Positions 36,598-47,160 of a stretch of 64,000 bases of DNA are shown one piece after another. The notes under the pieces are model-generated. The model was given only the letters and a program-made list of their open reading frames with translations, was not told where the DNA came from and ran no database searches. Origin of the DNA: Terasakiella brassicae (lineage in GTDB: Bacteria; Pseudomonadota; Alphaproteobacteria; Rhodospirillales; Terasakiellaceae); the NCBI RefSeq assembly GCF_014641495.1, contig NZ_BMHV01000002.1:1-64000 (forward strand), read 5' to 3'. The translations under genes and the position numbers were made by a program. The first letter of the stretch is position 1. Each line of letters opens with the position of its first letter.

Positions 36598-36658
36598 ACA
36601 TAGAAAAACCCTGCACTTGGAGGGGGGGGTATAATAAGCGCAGGGTTTTCTATGTGCA
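36598..36658. repeat. Long hairpin (about 17 bp, one bulge) upstream of the yjfB-like gene
   Basis: CACATAGAAAA(A)CCCTGC at the left is matched by the complementary right arm ending CTATGTG. They are separated by about 26 bases containing an eight-G run and GTATAATAAG. It is far too long for chance, but neither strand has a T-run immediately after, so it is not an ordinary terminator. The surrounding bases (36494-36870) hold no ORF I would trust. Confidence 0.5.
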
Positions 36659-36753
36659 TTCAGGGAAGGTGGGGGCAATCCATTCGACTGGAATCGTAAG
36701 GAGAGTTATCCCTGAAAATCTCTAGGACCATTTAATACTGGCGATAACAGCCC

Positions 36754-36808
36754 TAAAGTATGACTTCGAGTGTGAATGTATCATACTTTATATCTATTTC
36801 ATCCTTTT
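36754..36808 (+). terminator. Candidate terminator-like hairpin in an otherwise empty intergenic gap
   Basis: A perfect 10-bp inverted repeat (TAAAGTATGA at 36754-36763, TCATACTTTA at 36781-36790) is followed within about 10 bases by an eight-T run. The stem is AT-rich, so it is a weak terminator. It could end an unannotated RNA beginning near the 36598 hairpin. Confidence 0.35.
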
Positions 36809-36830
36809 TTTTGCGAATAATTAAAAAAAA

Positions 36831-36848
36831 TTCTTCGACAAGAATTCA
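36831..36848. promoter_or_regulatory. Inverted repeat upstream of the leuA promoter
   Basis: AATTCTT-CGAC-AAGAATT is a perfect 7-4-7 palindrome, followed by a third AAGAATT-like copy near 36856. It lies just upstream of the TTGACA of the leuA leader promoter, so it could be an activator or repressor site. No known consensus is claimed. Confidence 0.3.
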
Positions 36849-36874
36849 ACATACAAGAATTTCTCAAAAAGACG

Positions 36875-36907
36875 TTGACAGACGACCCCGCAATCCCGTT
36901 TTATATA
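36875..36907 (+). promoter_or_regulatory. Candidate leuA promoter
   Basis: A perfect TTGACA (36875-36880) is followed at 18-21 bases by a TTTTATATA stretch. The -10 could be TTTTAT (18-base spacer) or TATATA (21-base spacer). It lies 34 bases before the candidate leader peptide and about 290 bases before leuA. Confidence 0.5.
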
Positions 36908-36941
36908 GACAGAGAAAAAATGAACCAAAGGTTTCAATTCC

Positions 36942-37064
36942 ATGACCGCTTTTGAAACAAGCATGATGATCTTAAGTGCAGGCGCTTTGAGCGCGGCCCT
37001 GATCGTGCGTTTCTATGGTCAAAAACAACTCTCTCTCCTCCTTGCACGACTTACCCGCCCCTGA
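36942..37064 (+). CDS. Candidate leuA leader peptide, 40 codons, leucine-rich
   Basis: ATG at 36942 with AAAGG ten bases upstream opens a 40-codon frame that ends at 37064. It contains eight leucines, including a Leu-rich block of codons near its end (Q-L-S-L-L-L-A-R-L). Two nearby ATGs (36963, 36966) could be the true start. Promoter, short Leu-rich frame, alternative hairpins and then leuA is the layout of a transcription attenuator; leucine attenuators before leuA are predicted in several alphaproteobacteria. The hydrophobic middle would also fit a small membrane protein, so this stays a hypothesis. Confidence 0.55.
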   Translation: MTAFETSMMILSAGALSAALIVRFYGQKQLSLLLARLTRP

Positions 37065-37102
37065 GCGAGCCCTGCTTCTTGTCCATGATTTGAAAAAAGT
37101 GA

Positions 37103-37152
37103 CCTGAAGCAACGTTCAGGGGATAAGGCTTGTTGCTTTTCCAAGCTGTTTT
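37103..37152 (+). promoter_or_regulatory. Alternative hairpins of a candidate leuA attenuator
   Basis: Three overlapping pairings exist after the leader stop: CCTGAA/TTCAGG (37103-37108 with 37115-37120); AAGCAAC/GTTGCTT (37107-37113 with 37132-37138); and GCTTG/CAAGC (37128-37132 with 37142-37146), the last followed by TGTTTT. The second excludes both others, so they fit a pause / antiterminator / terminator set. The terminator stem is only five pairs, which weakens the case. Confidence 0.4.
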
Positions 37153-37193
37153 CACTAATTTTCGTAGCAAATGCCAATTCTAGGATGAGATAG

Positions 37194-38753
37194 ATGACAA
37201 CCGATTCTAACCGTGTAATTATTTTTGACACCACCTTGCGTGACGGGGAACAATCCCCCGGTGCCTCCATGAACCTGGAAGAAAAACTGCGCATCGCCAG
37301 CATACTGGAAGAAATGGGTGTAGATGTCATCGAAGCCGGTTTTCCAATCGCTTCGGAAGGGGATTTTGAATCTGTAAGCGAAATTGCCAAACAGGCCAAA
37401 AATGCCAGCATTTGTGGTTTGGCCCGTGCCGCGCGCGGGGATATTGAACGCTGTTTCAATGCCGTTAAGCACGCACCGAAACATCGTATTCATACATTTA
37501 TTTCCACATCGCCACTGCATATGAAATATAAATTGCAGATGGAACCCGATGCCGTTCTGGCAAAAGTCAAAGAATCCGTCACCTTTGCACGCTCCTTGGT
37601 TGAAGATGTCGAATGGTCAGCCGAAGACGGCACCCGAACCGAAGCCGATTTCCTGTGTCGTTGTGTCGAAGCCGCCATTGATGCCGGTGCACGCACCATC
37701 AACATCCCCGATACCGTTGGTTATACGGTCCCGGAAGAATATTATGCCCTGATCGATATGTTGATGAACCGCGTTCCCAACATCGACAAAGCAATTATTT
37801 CCACCCATTGTCATAATGATCTGGGTTTGGCGGTTGCCAACTCCCTGTCCGCTGTACGTGCTGGTGCGCGTCAGGTGGAATGTACCATCAACGGTCTGGG
37901 CGAACGCGCCGGCAATGCCGCCTTGGAAGAAATCGTCATGGCCTTGCGCACCCGCAAAGACTTCCTGCCCTATGATACCGGCATTAAATCCGAATTGATC
38001 ACACGGGCCTCACGCATGGTGTCAGCCATCACAGGCTTTTCCGTCCAGCCTAACAAGGCCATCGTCGGCAAGAACGCCTTTGCCCACGAATCCGGCATTC
38101 ATCAGGACGGAATGTTAAAACACGCTGGCACTTACGAGATTATGACACCGGAAAGTGTCGGACTGGATAATGCCAACAAAATCGTCTTGGGCAAACATTC
38201 CGGTCGCCATGCGTTTAAAGATAAGCTGTCCGCCTTGGGGTATGAGCTGGGCGACAATGCCTTGAACGATGCCTTCAAACGGTTTAAGGATCTGGCCGAT
38301 CAGAAAAAAGATGTTTATGACGAAGACATTATCGCCTTGGTCGATGATGAAGTCATGCGCGTCAACGAACGGGTCAAACTGAAACATTTCCAAGTCACTT
38401 GCGGCACCCACGTCAAAGAACAAATCGCAGCCCTGGCGATCGAAGTTGATGGGGAAGAGCGCAAAACCATTGCCGCCGGCGATGGCCCGGTCGATGCGGC
38501 CTTCAAGGCCATTAAAGAAATTGTGCCCCTGCCGAATGCCCATCTGGAACTGTATCAGGTCCATGCCGTGACCAAAGGAACGGATGCACAGGCCGAAGTC
38601 ACAGTCCGTCTGGAAGAAGACGGTAAAACCGTCAACGGACGCGGCGCGGATGTGGACACTATGGTCGCTTCCGTCACCGCTTATTTAAACGCGGTGAACA
38701 AATTGCTGGTCAAGCGCACCAAAGGTAAACCCGAAGACATCGGTACCATCTAA
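37194..38753 (+). CDS. leuA: 2-isopropylmalate synthase
   Basis: A 519-aa enzyme condensing acetyl-CoA with 2-oxoisovalerate, first committed step to leucine. The catalytic barrel starts with [15 protein letters not shown] and contains [15 protein letters not shown] (metal His pair). The [14 protein letters not shown] motif, the flexible subdomain with [12 protein letters not shown], and a C-terminal allosteric domain that senses leucine (residues about 390-500) are present. Expression is probably also controlled by the leader described above. It ends at a good terminator (38833). Confidence 0.96.
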   Translation: MTTDSNRVIIFDTTLRDGEQSPGASMNLEEKLRIASILEEMGVDVIEAGFPIASEGDFESVSEIAKQAKNASICGLARAARGDIERCFNAVKHAPKHRIHTFISTSPLHMKYKLQMEPDAVLAKVKESVTFARSLVEDVEWSAEDGTRTEADFLCRCVEAAIDAGARTINIPDTVGYTVPEEYYALIDMLMNRVPNIDKAIISTHCHNDLGLAVANSLSAVRAGARQVECTINGLGERAGNAALEEIVMALRTRKDFLPYDTGIKSELITRASRMVSAITGFSVQPNKAIVGKNAFAHESGIHQDGMLKHAGTYEIMTPESVGLDNANKIVLGKHSGRHAFKDKLSALGYELGDNALNDAFKRFKDLADQKKDVYDEDIIALVDDEVMRVNERVKLKHFQVTCGTHVKEQIAALAIEVDGEERKTIAAGDGPVDAAFKAIKEIVPLPNAHLELYQVHAVTKGTDAQAEVTVRLEEDGKTVNGRGADVDTMVASVTAYLNAVNKLLVKRTKGKPEDIGTI

Positions 38754-38832
38754 GCCGCGCGTTAGACATAAACATCCCCCCATTCTTTTTTGGGGGGCGA
38801 AAAAGTTAAAAACCGCCTAAATCACGGACACT

Positions 38833-38869
38833 AAAGGGAGAAAGCCAAGCCTTGTTTTCTCCCTTTTTT
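38833..38869 (+). terminator. Rho-independent terminator of leuA
   Basis: An 11-bp perfect stem (AAAGGGAGAAA at 38833-38843, complement at 38856-38866) with a T-run of six. A second hairpin of six C and six G around a T-rich loop lies earlier at 38776-38797. Confidence 0.87.
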
Positions 38870-39080
38870 GCGGCCCTCATCTTTTATTAACTTCTTTGCT
38901 TCATCATGCATGGGTTAAGAAGTGTGCGAAGTCTCGAACTGTTACAAAAAAAATGTTTGCGGCTCGTGATAAGGACTAGTATTGCGGCACGCGACTTCTT
39001 ATAAAGGTTAATCGGTTTTTCGAAGTATTTTTGAAAAGCCATTTGGGTTATCAGGGCTTGGCCTGCAAAACGAGAGTTGA

Positions 39081-40127
<1,047 letters not shown>

Positions 40128-40183
40128 TAAATAAAGCGTTTTAGCTTAAAACGCTTTTGCCTTGAGAATGAGGGAAACATCTT

Positions 40184-41161
40184 TTGGTAAAGCACGGACC
40201 AGGCGCACAAAACCGGGTCGATGTGATCCGAAATCTGCTGCAGAGATTTGCATATCTCGGGCTGATTTTGGCGGCTTTTGCCCTGATGATGCTCGGCAAG
40301 GCCGAAACGGTCATTGTCGAAGAAGCCCGCGCCCGCATTAACGATGCTTTTGCCCCCATTCTCGAAGCGGTTGCGGAACCGGCAGAAACCGTGCGCGGTT
40401 ATCTGGCTGAAGCGCGGCAATTTTTAGCCGTGCATGAAGAAAACCAACGCCTGAGCGAAGAAAACAAACGTTTGTTAAAATGGCAAACCGTTGCCCGTCA
40501 GGTTGAGAGTGAAAACGCCGTTCTGCGCGAACTACTGAAATTTGAAGTGGGGCCGCAAGCCACTTACAAAACCGCTCGCGTCATTTCCGATGATGGCGGG
40601 ATTTTCTCGGAAAGCATGCTGGTTTATGCCGGTGTTCGCGAAGGGGTGAAAAACGGACAAGCCGTTGTCACGGGTGAAGGCCTTGTCGGTCGCATTGCCG
40701 GTGTTGCCTATCGTTCCGCCCGTATCCTGCTTTTATCCGATTTGAACTCCCGCATTCCGGTCATGATCGAAAGCTCACGCGCGCGCGGGATTATGATTGG
40801 TCGCAACGAAGAAAAACCCATTTTAAGTAAACTGCCGCCCGGCACCATTGTATCCCCGGGTGATCGCATCGTGACATCCGGTCATGGCGGTGCTTTCCCG
40901 CAAGGTATTCCTGTTGGTCAAGTTTCCTCTGTCAGCGATAAAGCGATCGAGGTTACGTTGTACGTCGACAGTTCCCGTCTTGAGATCGTGCGCATTATTG
41001 ATTACGGATTGGATGGCATTTTGGACCGTGACCGTTTAAGAACCGATCTTCCCAAAAATGACCTTCCTGCGAAACCGGTTGCACAACCCGTTCATACACC
41101 GATTGAAATGCGCACGGTTGTGCCAAAACCGGGGACAGAAAGGAGACCGTCAGAGCCATGA
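40184..41161 (+). CDS. mreC: Rod-shape determining protein MreC
   Basis: A 325-aa bitopic inner-membrane protein. One N-terminal membrane helix (FAYLGLILAAFALMMLG, about residues 24-40), a periplasmic coiled coil (RQFLAVHEENQRLSEENKRLLKWQ, about 85-110), then the beta-barrel domain. A Pro-rich C-terminal tail extends ~35 residues. It begins at a TTG (40184) with GAGGG nine bases upstream. It activates PBP2-RodA as part of the elongasome. Confidence 0.93.
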   Translation: MVKHGPGAQNRVDVIRNLLQRFAYLGLILAAFALMMLGKAETVIVEEARARINDAFAPILEAVAEPAETVRGYLAEARQFLAVHEENQRLSEENKRLLKWQTVARQVESENAVLRELLKFEVGPQATYKTARVISDDGGIFSESMLVYAGVREGVKNGQAVVTGEGLVGRIAGVAYRSARILLLSDLNSRIPVMIESSRARGIMIGRNEEKPILSKLPPGTIVSPGDRIVTSGHGGAFPQGIPVGQVSSVSDKAIEVTLYVDSSRLEIVRIIDYGLDGILDRDRLRTDLPKNDLPAKPVAQPVHTPIEMRTVVPKPGTERRPSEP

Positions 41162-41667
41162 AACCGGGTTTTTGGCAGCGTCTGGATTTATGGGCGCGCA
41201 ATATCTCTCCGGTGGGGTTGTCGGTCGTTCTTATTTTGCTTAGCGTCATTCCCACCCATATTCCGGGATACGGGTCCATCGTACCCCAATTGGCATTGAT
41301 GGGCATTTTTCACTGGACCGTTTTTCGCCCCGACCTGTTGCCGATCATTGCCGTTTTCGCCATTGGCATTCTGCAAGATGCGTTAAGCGGTGCACCGATG
41401 GGATTAAACACGATTGTTTACCTCACTGTATTCGGTGTCGTTTTAGGGCAACGCCGTTTCTTTTTGGGGAAAACCTTCTGGGTGGAATGGCTGGGGTTTA
41501 GCATCATCGCGGCCGGGGCCGCGCTGCAAGCCTGGTTGTTACTATCCGCCTATCACATGCATGTTCTTGTCCCCGGCCCGGTCTTTTTTCAATACCTTAT
41601 GACCATTGGATTTTACCCTCTTCTGGCGTGGCTTATGGGCCGCTGGCAACGCAGTATTTTACGATAA
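41158..41667 (+). CDS. mreD: Rod-shape determining protein MreD
   Basis: A 169-aa membrane protein with about five hydrophobic segments; the family helix ILQDALSGAPMGLNTIVY is clear. It overlaps mreC by 4 bases (ATGA), indicating coupled translation. It links MreC to PBP2-RodA in the elongasome. Confidence 0.9.
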   Translation: MKPGFWQRLDLWARNISPVGLSVVLILLSVIPTHIPGYGSIVPQLALMGIFHWTVFRPDLLPIIAVFAIGILQDALSGAPMGLNTIVYLTVFGVVLGQRRFFLGKTFWVEWLGFSIIAAGAALQAWLLLSAYHMHVLVPGPVFFQYLMTIGFYPLLAWLMGRWQRSILR

Positions 41668-41688
41668 TAAAAAAAGGAACCCGTTTAA

Positions 41689-43575
41689 ATGCATCGCAGT
41701 TCGGACAGATCAAAACTCTTCAGCAGGCGTGCGGCCGTCCTTGGCGGTGGCAAGCTGGTTTTGATGTCTGCACTGGTCGGGCGCATGTATTATCTGCAAG
41801 TCGTCGAAGCCCCGCGTTTCAAAACAATGGCGGAAGAAAACCGCATTTCCATCCGTCTGTTACCGCCGCCACGCGGCAATATTGTGGATCGTTTTGGCGA
41901 AGAACTGGCTGTCAATGAACAAAACTACCGGGTCATCATCACCGCCGAAGATACCAATGGCAACCCCAAGGGGACGCTGGATACATTGGGTCAAATCATC
42001 GAAATCGGTGAAAAAGAAAAAAACAAAATCCTGAAAGAAATCAAACGCAAACGCAGCTTTGTCCCCGTCACTGTGCGCGAAAACCTGACATGGGAAGAAG
42101 TCGCACAGATCGAAGTCAACACACCGGACCTTCCCGGCAGTGAAATTGATGTCGGTCAGACCCGCCATTATCCAAAAGGCAATTACAGTGCGCATGTTCT
42201 GGGCTATGTGGCTTCTGTTACCGAACGTGATGCCAAAGACGACCCTTTATTGGAATTACCCGGTTTTCGAATCGGGAAGTCCGGCATCGAAAAACTGCAT
42301 GATCTAAAGCTACGCGGCACGGGTGGTACCTCTCAGGTTGAAGTCAACGCACTGGGTCGTGTGATTCAGGAAGTCCAGCGCCAAGACGGAGAACCCGGCG
42401 CAGAAATCACCCTGACACTGGATGCCGGATTACAGGAAATGGTCGCCGAACGTCTCGGCGAAGAAGCCGCAGCGGCTGTTGTTCTGGATATCCATACCGG
42501 CGAAGTTCTTTCGATGGCGTCCAGCCCGACATATGACCCAAATGCCTTTAATCGCGGGTTATCCCATAAGGAATGGCAAAACCTGATCACCAATCCACGC
42601 GGCCCTCTGACCAACAAAGCCATTGCCGGGCAATATGCCCCCGGTTCCACCTTTAAAATGGTTGTCGCCTTGGCCGCCCTTGAAAAAGGGGTTATCACTC
42701 CTTCACAGGAAATCTATTGCCCCGGTCACATGGAACTGGGCAACGCACGTTTTCACTGCTGGAAAAGAGGCGGGCACGGTCATGTCAATATGGAAGAAGC
42801 CCATATGCATTCCTGCGATGTCTATTTCTATGAAATTGCCAAACGCACCGGGATTAACCGCATACACGATATGGCACGTCGCCTCGGCATTGGCGAATTA
42901 AACGGCATTGACCTGCCCGGCGAACGCACCGGTTTGATGCCATCGCGGGACTGGAAGCTGGCCACCATCGGGGCACCGTGGCAAGGCGGGGAAACCCTGA
43001 TTACCGGTATCGGTCAAGGGTACGTCTTGGCCACCCCGTTACAACTGGCTGTGATGACGGCACGCATTGTCAGCGGGACCAAAATCATTCCGCATCTGAC
43101 ACGTAAAATCACCACCAGTGATGCGGTCGAGGTCCCGGTCCGCACCACATTCGAGCCACTAGGCATTTCACAAGCCCATTTAAAAATCGTGCAGCGCGGT
43201 ATGAATGCCGTTACCAATATCCCCGGTGGAACAGCCTTTCGTTCGCGCATCAAGGAAGCTGAATTCGCAATGGCCGGTAAAACCGGGACCGCACAGGTTC
43301 GCCGCATTTCCAAATCCGAGCGGGACACACGGGTGTTGAAAAATGATGAACTGCCGTGGGAACTGCGTGATCACGCCCTGTTTGTCGCCTTTGCCCCTTA
43401 TAACAACCCGCGCTACGCGGTTTCTGTTGTGGTTGAGCATGGCGGATCGGGGTCAAAAACGGCGGCACCGATTGCCCGCGACATTCTGCTGGAAGCCCAA
43501 AGACGAGAATCTGCACGCGGTGAATTATTGGTCCCCACCAAAACCACCCCTAAAAAAAATGAAAAGGAGGCGTAA
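41689..43575 (+). CDS. mrdA: Penicillin-binding protein 2 (elongasome transpeptidase)
   Basis: A 628-aa class B PBP that cross-links wall peptides during elongation. N-terminal membrane anchor (about 20-40), pedestal domain, and transpeptidase motifs: PGSTFKM (SxxK, catalytic Ser), SCD (HSCDVYFYE; the usual SxD of PBP2), and KTGTAQV (KTG). AAGGA precedes the start. It is followed by rodA 9 bases later. Confidence 0.96.
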   Translation: MHRSSDRSKLFSRRAAVLGGGKLVLMSALVGRMYYLQVVEAPRFKTMAEENRISIRLLPPPRGNIVDRFGEELAVNEQNYRVIITAEDTNGNPKGTLDTLGQIIEIGEKEKNKILKEIKRKRSFVPVTVRENLTWEEVAQIEVNTPDLPGSEIDVGQTRHYPKGNYSAHVLGYVASVTERDAKDDPLLELPGFRIGKSGIEKLHDLKLRGTGGTSQVEVNALGRVIQEVQRQDGEPGAEITLTLDAGLQEMVAERLGEEAAAAVVLDIHTGEVLSMASSPTYDPNAFNRGLSHKEWQNLITNPRGPLTNKAIAGQYAPGSTFKMVVALAALEKGVITPSQEIYCPGHMELGNARFHCWKRGGHGHVNMEEAHMHSCDVYFYEIAKRTGINRIHDMARRLGIGELNGIDLPGERTGLMPSRDWKLATIGAPWQGGETLITGIGQGYVLATPLQLAVMTARIVSGTKIIPHLTRKITTSDAVEVPVRTTFEPLGISQAHLKIVQRGMNAVTNIPGGTAFRSRIKEAEFAMAGKTGTAQVRRISKSERDTRVLKNDELPWELRDHALFVAFAPYNNPRYAVSVVVEHGGSGSKTAAPIARDILLEAQRRESARGELLVPTKTTPKKNEKEA

Positions 43576-43584
43576 GGACACACC

Positions 43585-44763
43585 ATGATGACACGCTATC
43601 GCCTCGGGCAAGATAAACTCACGCTAGGTCGCAAAATTCTCGAATTAAATTGGGGGTTTGTTCTTTTACTGATTTTAACGGCCTGCGTGGGATTTGCCAT
43701 GCTTTATTCGGCGGCCTCACCCGACCCGGATGTCCCCGGTTCGATCGGCAGTTGGGATCCTTGGGCAAAACGTCAACTCATCCGTTTTATCGGCGGCATG
43801 GGCATCATGTTTATTGTCGCGCTAACCGATATCCGCATCTGGTTGCGATACTCCTATATCCTTTATTTCATTGCGCTTGGTTTATTGATCGGCGTTGAAG
43901 TCAAAGGGTCAATAGGGATGGGTGCACAACGCTGGATCAGTCTGGGCTTTTTCCAGCTTCAACCATCGGAGTTGATGAAAATCACACTTGTACTGGCACT
44001 GGCACGTTATTTCCATGGCCGCAGCCTTGAAGAAATTCAAAGCATTCCCTATCTGTTTGTACCTTTATTTATGGTCGCGGCCCCTTCTGTCTTAATTTTG
44101 CGCCAACCCGATCTCGGGACAACCTTGATGCTGATTCTCGGCAGTGGTGTAATTTTCTTCCTTGCCGGTGTGCGTCTATGGAAGTTTATCCTTGTCGGCA
44201 CATCTGCCTTGGCCGCCATTCCCGTGGCGTGGCAGTTCCTGCATACTTATCAGAAAAAACGTGTTCTCACCTTTTTAAACCCGGAAAATGACCCTCTGGG
44301 GGCTGGCTACCACATTATGCAATCCAAAATCGCATTCGGGTCCGGCGGCATTGCTGGCAAGGGATTTGGATTGGGATCACAAAGTCACCTTAACTTCTTA
44401 CCGGAAAAACAAACCGACTTTATTTTCACCATGCTGGCAGAAGAACATGGTCTCATCGGTGGGCTGGCGGTTATGGGGCTATACCTGTTGTTATTGATCT
44501 ATGGCTATGCGATTGCCATGCGTTCGCGTAATAATTTTGGCCGTCTGGTTGCGTTGGGTGTCACGACAACCTTTTTCCTGTATGTCTTCATTAATATGGG
44601 AATGGTGATGGGCCTTTTGCCGGTCGTTGGCGTTCCGTTGCCGTTGATTTCATATGGCGGAACGGTCATGATTTCCATCCTCTTCAGCTTCGGCCTGTTG
44701 CTCAGTGTTTCAATCCACAAGGATGTCACCATCTCGCGCAAGGGTGAACACGAAGACCTTTAA
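43585..44763 (+). CDS. rodA: Peptidoglycan glycosyltransferase RodA
   Basis: A 392-aa SEDS polymerase with about ten membrane helices. Conserved stretches: MGAQRWISLGFFQLQPSELMK, RQPDLGTTLML, the catalytic Asp near EKQTDFIFTMLAEE and the end helix GVPLPLISYGGTVMIS. It polymerises lipid II together with PBP2. It is the last gene of the mre operon, convergent with greB 4 bases away and without a visible terminator. Confidence 0.96.
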   Translation: MMTRYRLGQDKLTLGRKILELNWGFVLLLILTACVGFAMLYSAASPDPDVPGSIGSWDPWAKRQLIRFIGGMGIMFIVALTDIRIWLRYSYILYFIALGLLIGVEVKGSIGMGAQRWISLGFFQLQPSELMKITLVLALARYFHGRSLEEIQSIPYLFVPLFMVAAPSVLILRQPDLGTTLMLILGSGVIFFLAGVRLWKFILVGTSALAAIPVAWQFLHTYQKKRVLTFLNPENDPLGAGYHIMQSKIAFGSGGIAGKGFGLGSQSHLNFLPEKQTDFIFTMLAEEHGLIGGLAVMGLYLLLLIYGYAIAMRSRNNFGRLVALGVTTTFFLYVFINMGMVMGLLPVVGVPLPLISYGGTVMISILFSFGLLLSVSIHKDVTISRKGEHEDL

Positions 44764-44767
44764 CCAA

Positions 44768-45241
44768 TCAATACCGGATTTCGAGAATTTCCAGTTCATC
44801 GTCGCCTTTTGGGGTTTTGACTGTTACCAAATCCCCGACACGCGCTTTCATCAACGCACGCGCAACAGGTGAGATCCAACTGATCAGGCCATTGGTCGAA
44901 TCGACTTCATCTTCCCCGACGATGCGGATGCTGACTTTTTCTTCGCGGTCATTTTCATAAACAACAAATGCCCCGAAAAAAATCTGATCCCGATTGGTTT
45001 GTTCTTCCGGGTTGACCACAACCGCAGCCTCTATACGCTTTGTTAAAAAACGCACCCGTCGGTCAATTTCACGCAAACGGCGCTTACCGTACTGGTAATC
45101 GGCATTTTCCGATCGATCACCATTGCCGGCCGCCCATGTGACAACCTTGACCACCTCGGAACGTTCCACCGACCAAAGCTGATGTTTCTCGTCTTTTAAC
45201 GTTTGCAAGCCTTGCGGCGTTATATAATTCGGTCTTTCCAT
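44768..45241 (-). CDS. greB: Transcription elongation factor GreB
   Basis: A 157-aa factor that rescues backtracked RNA polymerase. It has an N-terminal coiled coil with the acidic tip (AAGNGDRSENADYQYGKRRLREIDRRVRFL), which stimulates RNA cleavage, and the FKBP-like C-terminal domain (GEDEVDSTNGLISWISPVARAL). The basic stretch and RRLREIDRR pattern are GreB-like. ATG 45241 is used. It is divergent from the ygiB-ygiC pair. Confidence 0.93.
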   Translation of the reverse strand: MERPNYITPQGLQTLKDEKHQLWSVERSEVVKVVTWAAGNGDRSENADYQYGKRRLREIDRRVRFLTKRIEAAVVVNPEEQTNRDQIFFGAFVVYENDREEKVSIRIVGEDEVDSTNGLISWISPVARALMKARVGDLVTVKTPKGDDELEILEIRY

Positions 45242-45308
45242 GGAACTTTCACTTGTGTGTTTCTCTTTTCCTACTAGATTAAGACCCAAAGGTCAAAACA
45301 GGTGTGAT

Positions 45309-45860
45309 ATGAAACGTTCCAAATCTTTAAAACTTGCCCTGATGGGCGCGACAATCCTTACCATGAGTGCTTGCGACAGCGGCAATGAAGTTGCGGCTAT
45401 TTTCGAAGATGTCGATGAATGTGCACGTTATGAAGGACAGGATCTGGATCAATGCCGCCAAGGGTTTGAACAGGCTGCGGCTGAACATATCCGCACAGCA
45501 CCCAAATATACCTCCGTCGAAGATTGCCAAGCTGATTTTGGTAATGAAAATTGCGAACAAGCCCCCATGCAAACCACATCAGGCGGGTCGGTTTTCATGC
45601 CGATGATGATGGGTTATATGATGGGGTCTATGCTCAGTGGCGGAACGCGTTCCAACGTCGCAACCCAACCGCTCTATCGTTCAAAAGACGACCCGAAAAG
45701 CTTCCGCACGGGGGACAATCAAAAAGTTGCCACCCAAACCGGTGTGCAAAAAGTCCCGTCAAATGTTACGAAAAGCCCAAGCACGAAAACCTCGACCCTG
45801 CGTCGCGGTGGTTTTGGCTCCACCGCCGCCCGTATGAGCACCCGCAGTTTCGGCGGATAA
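45309..45860 (+). CDS. DUF1190 family lipoprotein (YgiB-like)
   Basis: A 183-aa lipoprotein: lysine-rich signal, lipobox LTMSAC (Cys 20). The mature part has cysteine pairs in DVDECARYEGQDLDQC and VEDCQADFGNENC, a Met-rich segment (FMPMMMGYMMGSML) and a basic Gly/Ser/Arg C-terminus, as in DUF1190/YgiB. Function unknown; it is almost always next to a glutathionylspermidine synthase-like gene, as here (6-base gap). Confidence 0.85.
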   Translation: MKRSKSLKLALMGATILTMSACDSGNEVAAIFEDVDECARYEGQDLDQCRQGFEQAAAEHIRTAPKYTSVEDCQADFGNENCEQAPMQTTSGGSVFMPMMMGYMMGSMLSGGTRSNVATQPLYRSKDDPKSFRTGDNQKVATQTGVQKVPSNVTKSPSTKTSTLRRGGFGSTAARMSTRSFGG

Positions 45861-45866
45861 GAAATC

Positions 45867-47027
45867 ATGCATCGTATCCGCATTGAAGAACGTCCAAACT
45901 GGCAACAATTGGCGAAGGAAGTCGGCTTTCATTTTCATACAATCGACGGCGAACGCTATTGGGATGAAAGTGCCTGTTATCGATTTACACTGGATCAAAT
46001 TGAAAACCATATCGAAGACCCGACTGCGGAACTCGAACACATGTGTTTTCAGGTTGTGGACCGGGTCGTTCAGGATGAAGCCTTGTTGCAGAAACTCGCC
46101 ATCCCGCATTCTTACTGGGATTATGTGCGCCAAAGCTGGCAAAACCGTGAAAAAAATTTATATGGCCGTATGGATTTTTCCTATGACGGACAATCCCCTG
46201 CCAAGCTTTTGGAATATAATGCCGACACACCAACTTCCCTTTATGAAAGTGCCGCTTTTCAATGGGTCTGGATGGAACAGGCCATGGAACAAGGGTTGAT
46301 CCCGCCCGATTGCGATCAATTTAACTCCATTCACGAAGCCCTTATCGGTGCTTTTGCCAATATGAACCTTCAAAGCCCCCTGCATGTTGCCTCCAGCCAA
46401 GGAAGTCTGGAAGACGAAGGCACCGTTCTTTATCTGGAAGAATGCGCAACCCAAGCCGGTCTTCAGACCCATTTCATTCATATGGAAGAAATCGGAATTG
46501 ATGAAAAAGGCCGACTAACCGATTTACAGGACAATGTCATTCATACCCTGTTCAAGCTTTATCCGTGGGAATGGATGATGCAGGAAGAATTCGGCAAAGC
46601 CATGCCAACATCCGGGACCACCTTTATCGAACCGGCGTGGAAAAGCATTCTCTCCAATAAAGGATTGTTGCCTCTGTTGTGGGAGATGTTTGAAGGTCAT
46701 CCCAATCTTCTCCCAGCGTATTTTGCAAATGATCCCAAGGCCCATATGGTCGGGGATACCTTTGTCCGCAAACCCCTTCTGTCTCGCGAAGGCGCCAATG
46801 TCAGCATTCACCGTGCAGGTGAATCTTTGGAAAACGTTGAGGGACCTTACGGGGCAGAAGGCATGATCGTACAAGCCTTACATCCGCTCCCCGTTTTTGA
46901 AGGAAATCACACTGTCATTGGCAGTTGGCTGGTGGCCAGCCAACCCTGTGGCATCGGGATTCGCGAAGATAACAGCGCCATTACCAAAGATAGCTCGCGA
47001 TTTGTACCACATGTGATTCGAGACTGA
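45867..47027 (+). CDS. Glutathionylspermidine synthase-like ATP-grasp protein (YgiC)
   Basis: A 386-aa ATP-grasp ligase related to the C-terminal synthase half of glutathionylspermidine synthase. Typical pieces: ERYWDESACYRFT, LYGRMDFSYDG, KLLEYNADTPTSLYE, PWEWM, and VRKPLLSREGANV before SWLVASQPCGIGIRED. It likely forms an amide bond; the substrates of YgiC are unknown. It is the second gene of the ygiB-ygiC pair, conserved across proteobacteria. Confidence 0.9.
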   Translation: MHRIRIEERPNWQQLAKEVGFHFHTIDGERYWDESACYRFTLDQIENHIEDPTAELEHMCFQVVDRVVQDEALLQKLAIPHSYWDYVRQSWQNREKNLYGRMDFSYDGQSPAKLLEYNADTPTSLYESAAFQWVWMEQAMEQGLIPPDCDQFNSIHEALIGAFANMNLQSPLHVASSQGSLEDEGTVLYLEECATQAGLQTHFIHMEEIGIDEKGRLTDLQDNVIHTLFKLYPWEWMMQEEFGKAMPTSGTTFIEPAWKSILSNKGLLPLLWEMFEGHPNLLPAYFANDPKAHMVGDTFVRKPLLSREGANVSIHRAGESLENVEGPYGAEGMIVQALHPLPVFEGNHTVIGSWLVASQPCGIGIREDNSAITKDSSRFVPHVIRD

Positions 47028-47160
47028 CCCCCGGTTAAAGAATTGAAAAAAATTACACTGCTGTGCGCGTCATCACATAAATTCTTTCGTTTTAATTCTA
47101 CTATAGGGAATAAATTAGAATTTTGATATAATAGGCGAGGCAGCATTAAGGGATATGGTC

